DNA from: Burkholderiales bacterium | Lineage (GTDB): Bacteria; Pseudomonadota; Gammaproteobacteria; Burkholderiales; Burkholderiaceae_D | NCBI GenBank assembly: GCA_016200895.1 | Contig: JACQDX010000048.1 | Coordinates: 1-64,000 of the forward strand | Length of the DNA stretch: 64,000 bases | Direction of reading: 5' to 3' | Part shown: one piece after another, positions 62,048-64,000 of the stretch | Layout of the letters: the number at the start of each line of letters is the position of its first letter | How positions within the stretch are numbered: the first letter of the stretch is position 1 | Position numbers and translations under genes: made by a program | Notes under the pieces: generated by a model | Database searches by the model: none | What the model saw: only the letters and a program-made list of their open reading frames with translations | Told to the model about the DNA's origin: nothing

Positions 62048-62348
62048 GATGTAGTGCTTTCTGCAGCTTGGCCAAGGCTATGAGCGGATGATTGTATTTT
62101 ATCAATGATTAGGGCTCAGCCAAATTGAATTGACTGGTTTTTTAGCTGCTGTTGTATGAATTGTGCCGAAATTTTTTGGCATATACTGCATAAATAGGGG
62201 ATTTTGCGCCTGGATTCGATCTGGCAATGACCCTGAGTTTATTCTATCTACAGGATGGGACACTGAAACTTTGAGAAAGTTTGCCGTTAAGTAGGCATGC
62301 TTGCTGTTTCCGATATGAACATTTGCTGCAATAAGTGCAGGTGCAACG
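62048..62348. other. Divergent intergenic region
   Basis: About 300 bases between the nucleosidase and the DUF4214 gene. A minus-strand frame (62102-62665) overlaps the coding sequence that follows and is rejected. Confidence 0.4.
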
Positions 62349-64000
62349 ATGGCCAAAACCAATAAAGAATTTGTCACAGGCTTGTTCCAGATACTCTGGG
62401 ACAAACAACCCGACCAGCAGACGGTGGATTTATATGCCTCCCGCCTGGATTCTGGCTTGCTCACGCGTGCCGGGGTTGAATACAGCTTTTTGATTGCGCC
62501 AGAGTATAGCCCGGTTGCCGAACAAGTCGTGCGCCTGTACCTGGCAGCCTTCAACCGTATTCCTGACACCGATGGCTTCACCTTCTGGATGGGCGTGCAC
62601 AGGAATGGCGGTAGTAATAGCCAGATCGCCCAGGTGTTTGCCCAGTCAGAAGAGTTTGTCAGCAAATATGGTGGCAGTTTGTCGAATAGCCAGTTCCTCG
62701 ACCTGATTTATCAAAATGTGCTCGGCCGTACCGCCGATACAGCAGGCCGTGATTATTGGGTAGGGCAAATGACGAACGGCATGGCGCGTGGCGAGATCGT
62801 CAACCAGTTTGCGCAGTCACAAGAATTCAAGATAGCCGCTTCAACCAAGGTGTATGCCAGTGTGGTCTACACAACCTTGATAGGCCGCATGCCAACTGCG
62901 GCTGAAGCGGCTGCTGCACCCACCAATGTCGAACAACTCGTCTTGAAAGTGGCGCAGGCATCGGAAGTGACGCCGACCATAGGCAGCATCTCTTATTCAG
63001 CACCTGCATTTGTCGAGCAGCAACTCAATGATGGCAGCATGACCAGCAGTATTGTTTTAACACTGACTGGCGACACCTTCAAGGGTAATGTCGGCGCTGC
63101 ACTGGGCAAGTTGACTAATGTACCCACCGGCCTGACTGGCACCCTGGTCAAGACCACAGACACCACCGCCACCCTGACCCTGAGTGGCAAGGCCACGGCC
63201 AATGCCAGTATCAATAACATCACTAACCTGACTGTGACGCTGGATAACACCTCCTTCACGGGTGGCAAGGTTGTGAATATCCTTAATGCAGTCAAGTCTG
63301 ATCTGCAAATCAATTACATTGATATCCCGCTCAACGAAACCAATCATTTACTGAGCGGCAAAGGCGCGCTGACCACGGCTCTGGTGATTGACTTGAATCT
63401 GGATGTGCTGACACTGGACAGCAAGCCCCTGGCTTTGCTGAGTGGCGACATCAAACAGGTGGATTACGTTGACCTGAGTTCGATTGCCGCAGCCACCACT
63501 ACAGGAACAAGCACAAGTACTTCCGGCACCAAGGTGACTGTAACCACCACCATCAAGGGTGATGAAGCAAATAATTTGCTGATAGGCTCGAATTATCCGA
63601 ATTTTTTCACAGGCGGTGGCGGGCACGACACCATGCAGGGTGGTGTTGGCGTGGACACCTATACATTCGGCATCACCCCGGTTGCCAATGGCGTTGACAC
63701 CATCACCAATTTCACGATAGGCAAGGGTGGTGATGTATTGAATTTCTCCGCCTTCCTGAACAAGACTGGCACCACCAAAATCGCCGCCGTCAACGCCGCA
63801 GCCACCACACCCAAAGCCTGGGCCAATGGCGACGTTTTAGCGGTACAGGGTAACGCCCTCGACACCACAAAAATTGCCGCCCTGTTCGGCACAGGCAAAG
63901 CCTTCACCGGCCCCACCGTCGCCAGCAAAATGGTCATCATCACTGCAGACATCATCGGCGATGCCAGCGTCTGGTATGTGATTAACCAGTTGGATGTCAA
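62349..64000 (+). CDS. DUF4214 / RTX-type secreted protein (partial, runs off the window)
   Basis: At least 550 codons from ATG 62349, still open at the right edge. The N-terminal 180 residues are DUF4214 (VVRLYLAAFNRIPDTDGFTF; IYQNVLGRTADTAGRDYWV). A Thr/Gly-rich beta region follows, with one or two calcium-nonapeptide-like elements (NNLLIGSNYPNFFTGGGGHD and GGVGVDTYTFG). It is the second DUF4214 protein of the window (compare 17041), but with the DUF at the N-terminus. There is no signal peptide, so type I secretion is likely. Confidence 0.85.
   Translation, partial: MAKTNKEFVTGLFQILWDKQPDQQTVDLYASRLDSGLLTRAGVEYSFLIAPEYSPVAEQVVRLYLAAFNRIPDTDGFTFWMGVHRNGGSNSQIAQVFAQSEEFVSKYGGSLSNSQFLDLIYQNVLGRTADTAGRDYWVGQMTNGMARGEIVNQFAQSQEFKIAASTKVYASVVYTTLIGRMPTAAEAAAAPTNVEQLVLKVAQASEVTPTIGSISYSAPAFVEQQLNDGSMTSSIVLTLTGDTFKGNVGAALGKLTNVPTGLTGTLVKTTDTTATLTLSGKATANASINNITNLTVTLDNTSFTGGKVVNILNAVKSDLQINYIDIPLNETNHLLSGKGALTTALVIDLNLDVLTLDSKPLALLSGDIKQVDYVDLSSIAAATTTGTSTSTSGTKVTVTTTIKGDEANNLLIGSNYPNFFTGGGGHDTMQGGVGVDTYTFGITPVANGVDTITNFTIGKGGDVLNFSAFLNKTGTTKIAAVNAAATTPKAWANGDVLAVQGNALDTTKIAALFGTGKAFTGPTVASKMVIITADIIGDASVWYVINQLDV

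Noticed and set aside
62102-62665. Minus-strand 187-codon frame near the right edge
   Set aside because: Antisense to the DUF4214 gene that starts at 62349, and much of it is compositionally a mirror of that gene.
1-64000. CRISPR arrays, tRNA/rRNA genes, transposases and prophage genes
   Set aside because: I looked for direct-repeat/spacer patterns, cloverleaf-like sequences and recombinase motifs and found none that I can support. The repeats seen are palindromes and short tandem arrays.

Overview
The window looks like a stretch of chromosome from a betaproteobacterium of the Burkholderiales, most likely an Oxalobacteraceae member near Undibacterium or Janthinobacterium. This is inferred from the gene order pgk-pyk-fba-purC-purE-purK-sua5, the miaB-phoH-ybeY / corC-lnt block, several small families I associate with that order, and the DUF4214/RTX secreted proteins. 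No rRNA, tRNA, CRISPR array, transposase or phage module was recognised.

Layout. 1-9536 is a co-directional housekeeping block: lower glycolysis (pgk, pyk, fba), purine synthesis (purC, purE, purK), a Sua5-type tRNA-modification enzyme and a TPR protein. 9628-20397 is mixed: a RidA and old-yellow-enzyme pair with a divergent LysR regulator, small membrane proteins, a LytS/LytTR two-component pair, a large RTX metalloprotease-like protein and an alpha/beta hydrolase. 20739-24125 is a multidomain GH31 glycosidase. 24500-42900 is an accessory stretch of small proteins: secreted, membrane, zinc-ribbon, lysozyme-like, DUF4259 and SemiSWEET. It also holds an MFS exporter with a LysR regulator and a lipoprotein glycosidase.

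42988-56452 carries the conserved miaB-phoH-ybeY and corC-lnt genes, but about 8 kb is inserted between ybeY and corC. The insert holds a KirBac-like potassium channel, a DUF1304 protein and a four-gene minus-strand operon (53552 to 47713). I consider this operon the most interesting feature of the window. Its first gene matches the N-terminal two-thirds of LodA/GoxA quinoprotein oxidases and stops before the cofactor region. The second is a radical SAM/SPASM protein. The third carries what looks like the missing cofactor-bearing C-terminal part of LodA, fused to a complete ferritin-like diiron domain. The fourth is a LodB-like flavoprotein. The inference is a split, two-subunit CTQ-type oxidase with its own maturation proteins.

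56611-64000 holds an alpha/beta hydrolase, a secreted amidohydrolase, a nucleosidase / Vat-like acetyltransferase / cupin cluster and the start of a second DUF4214/RTX-type secreted protein that runs off the window.

Intergenic DNA is rich in palindromes. One dispersed family (a GTAGGTACGA...GCGTAATCGTACGCATG type hairpin) occurs at least five times, and there are several other inverted-repeat elements. Short tandem repeats (9, 9, 12 and 30 bp units) sit at the translation starts of four genes.
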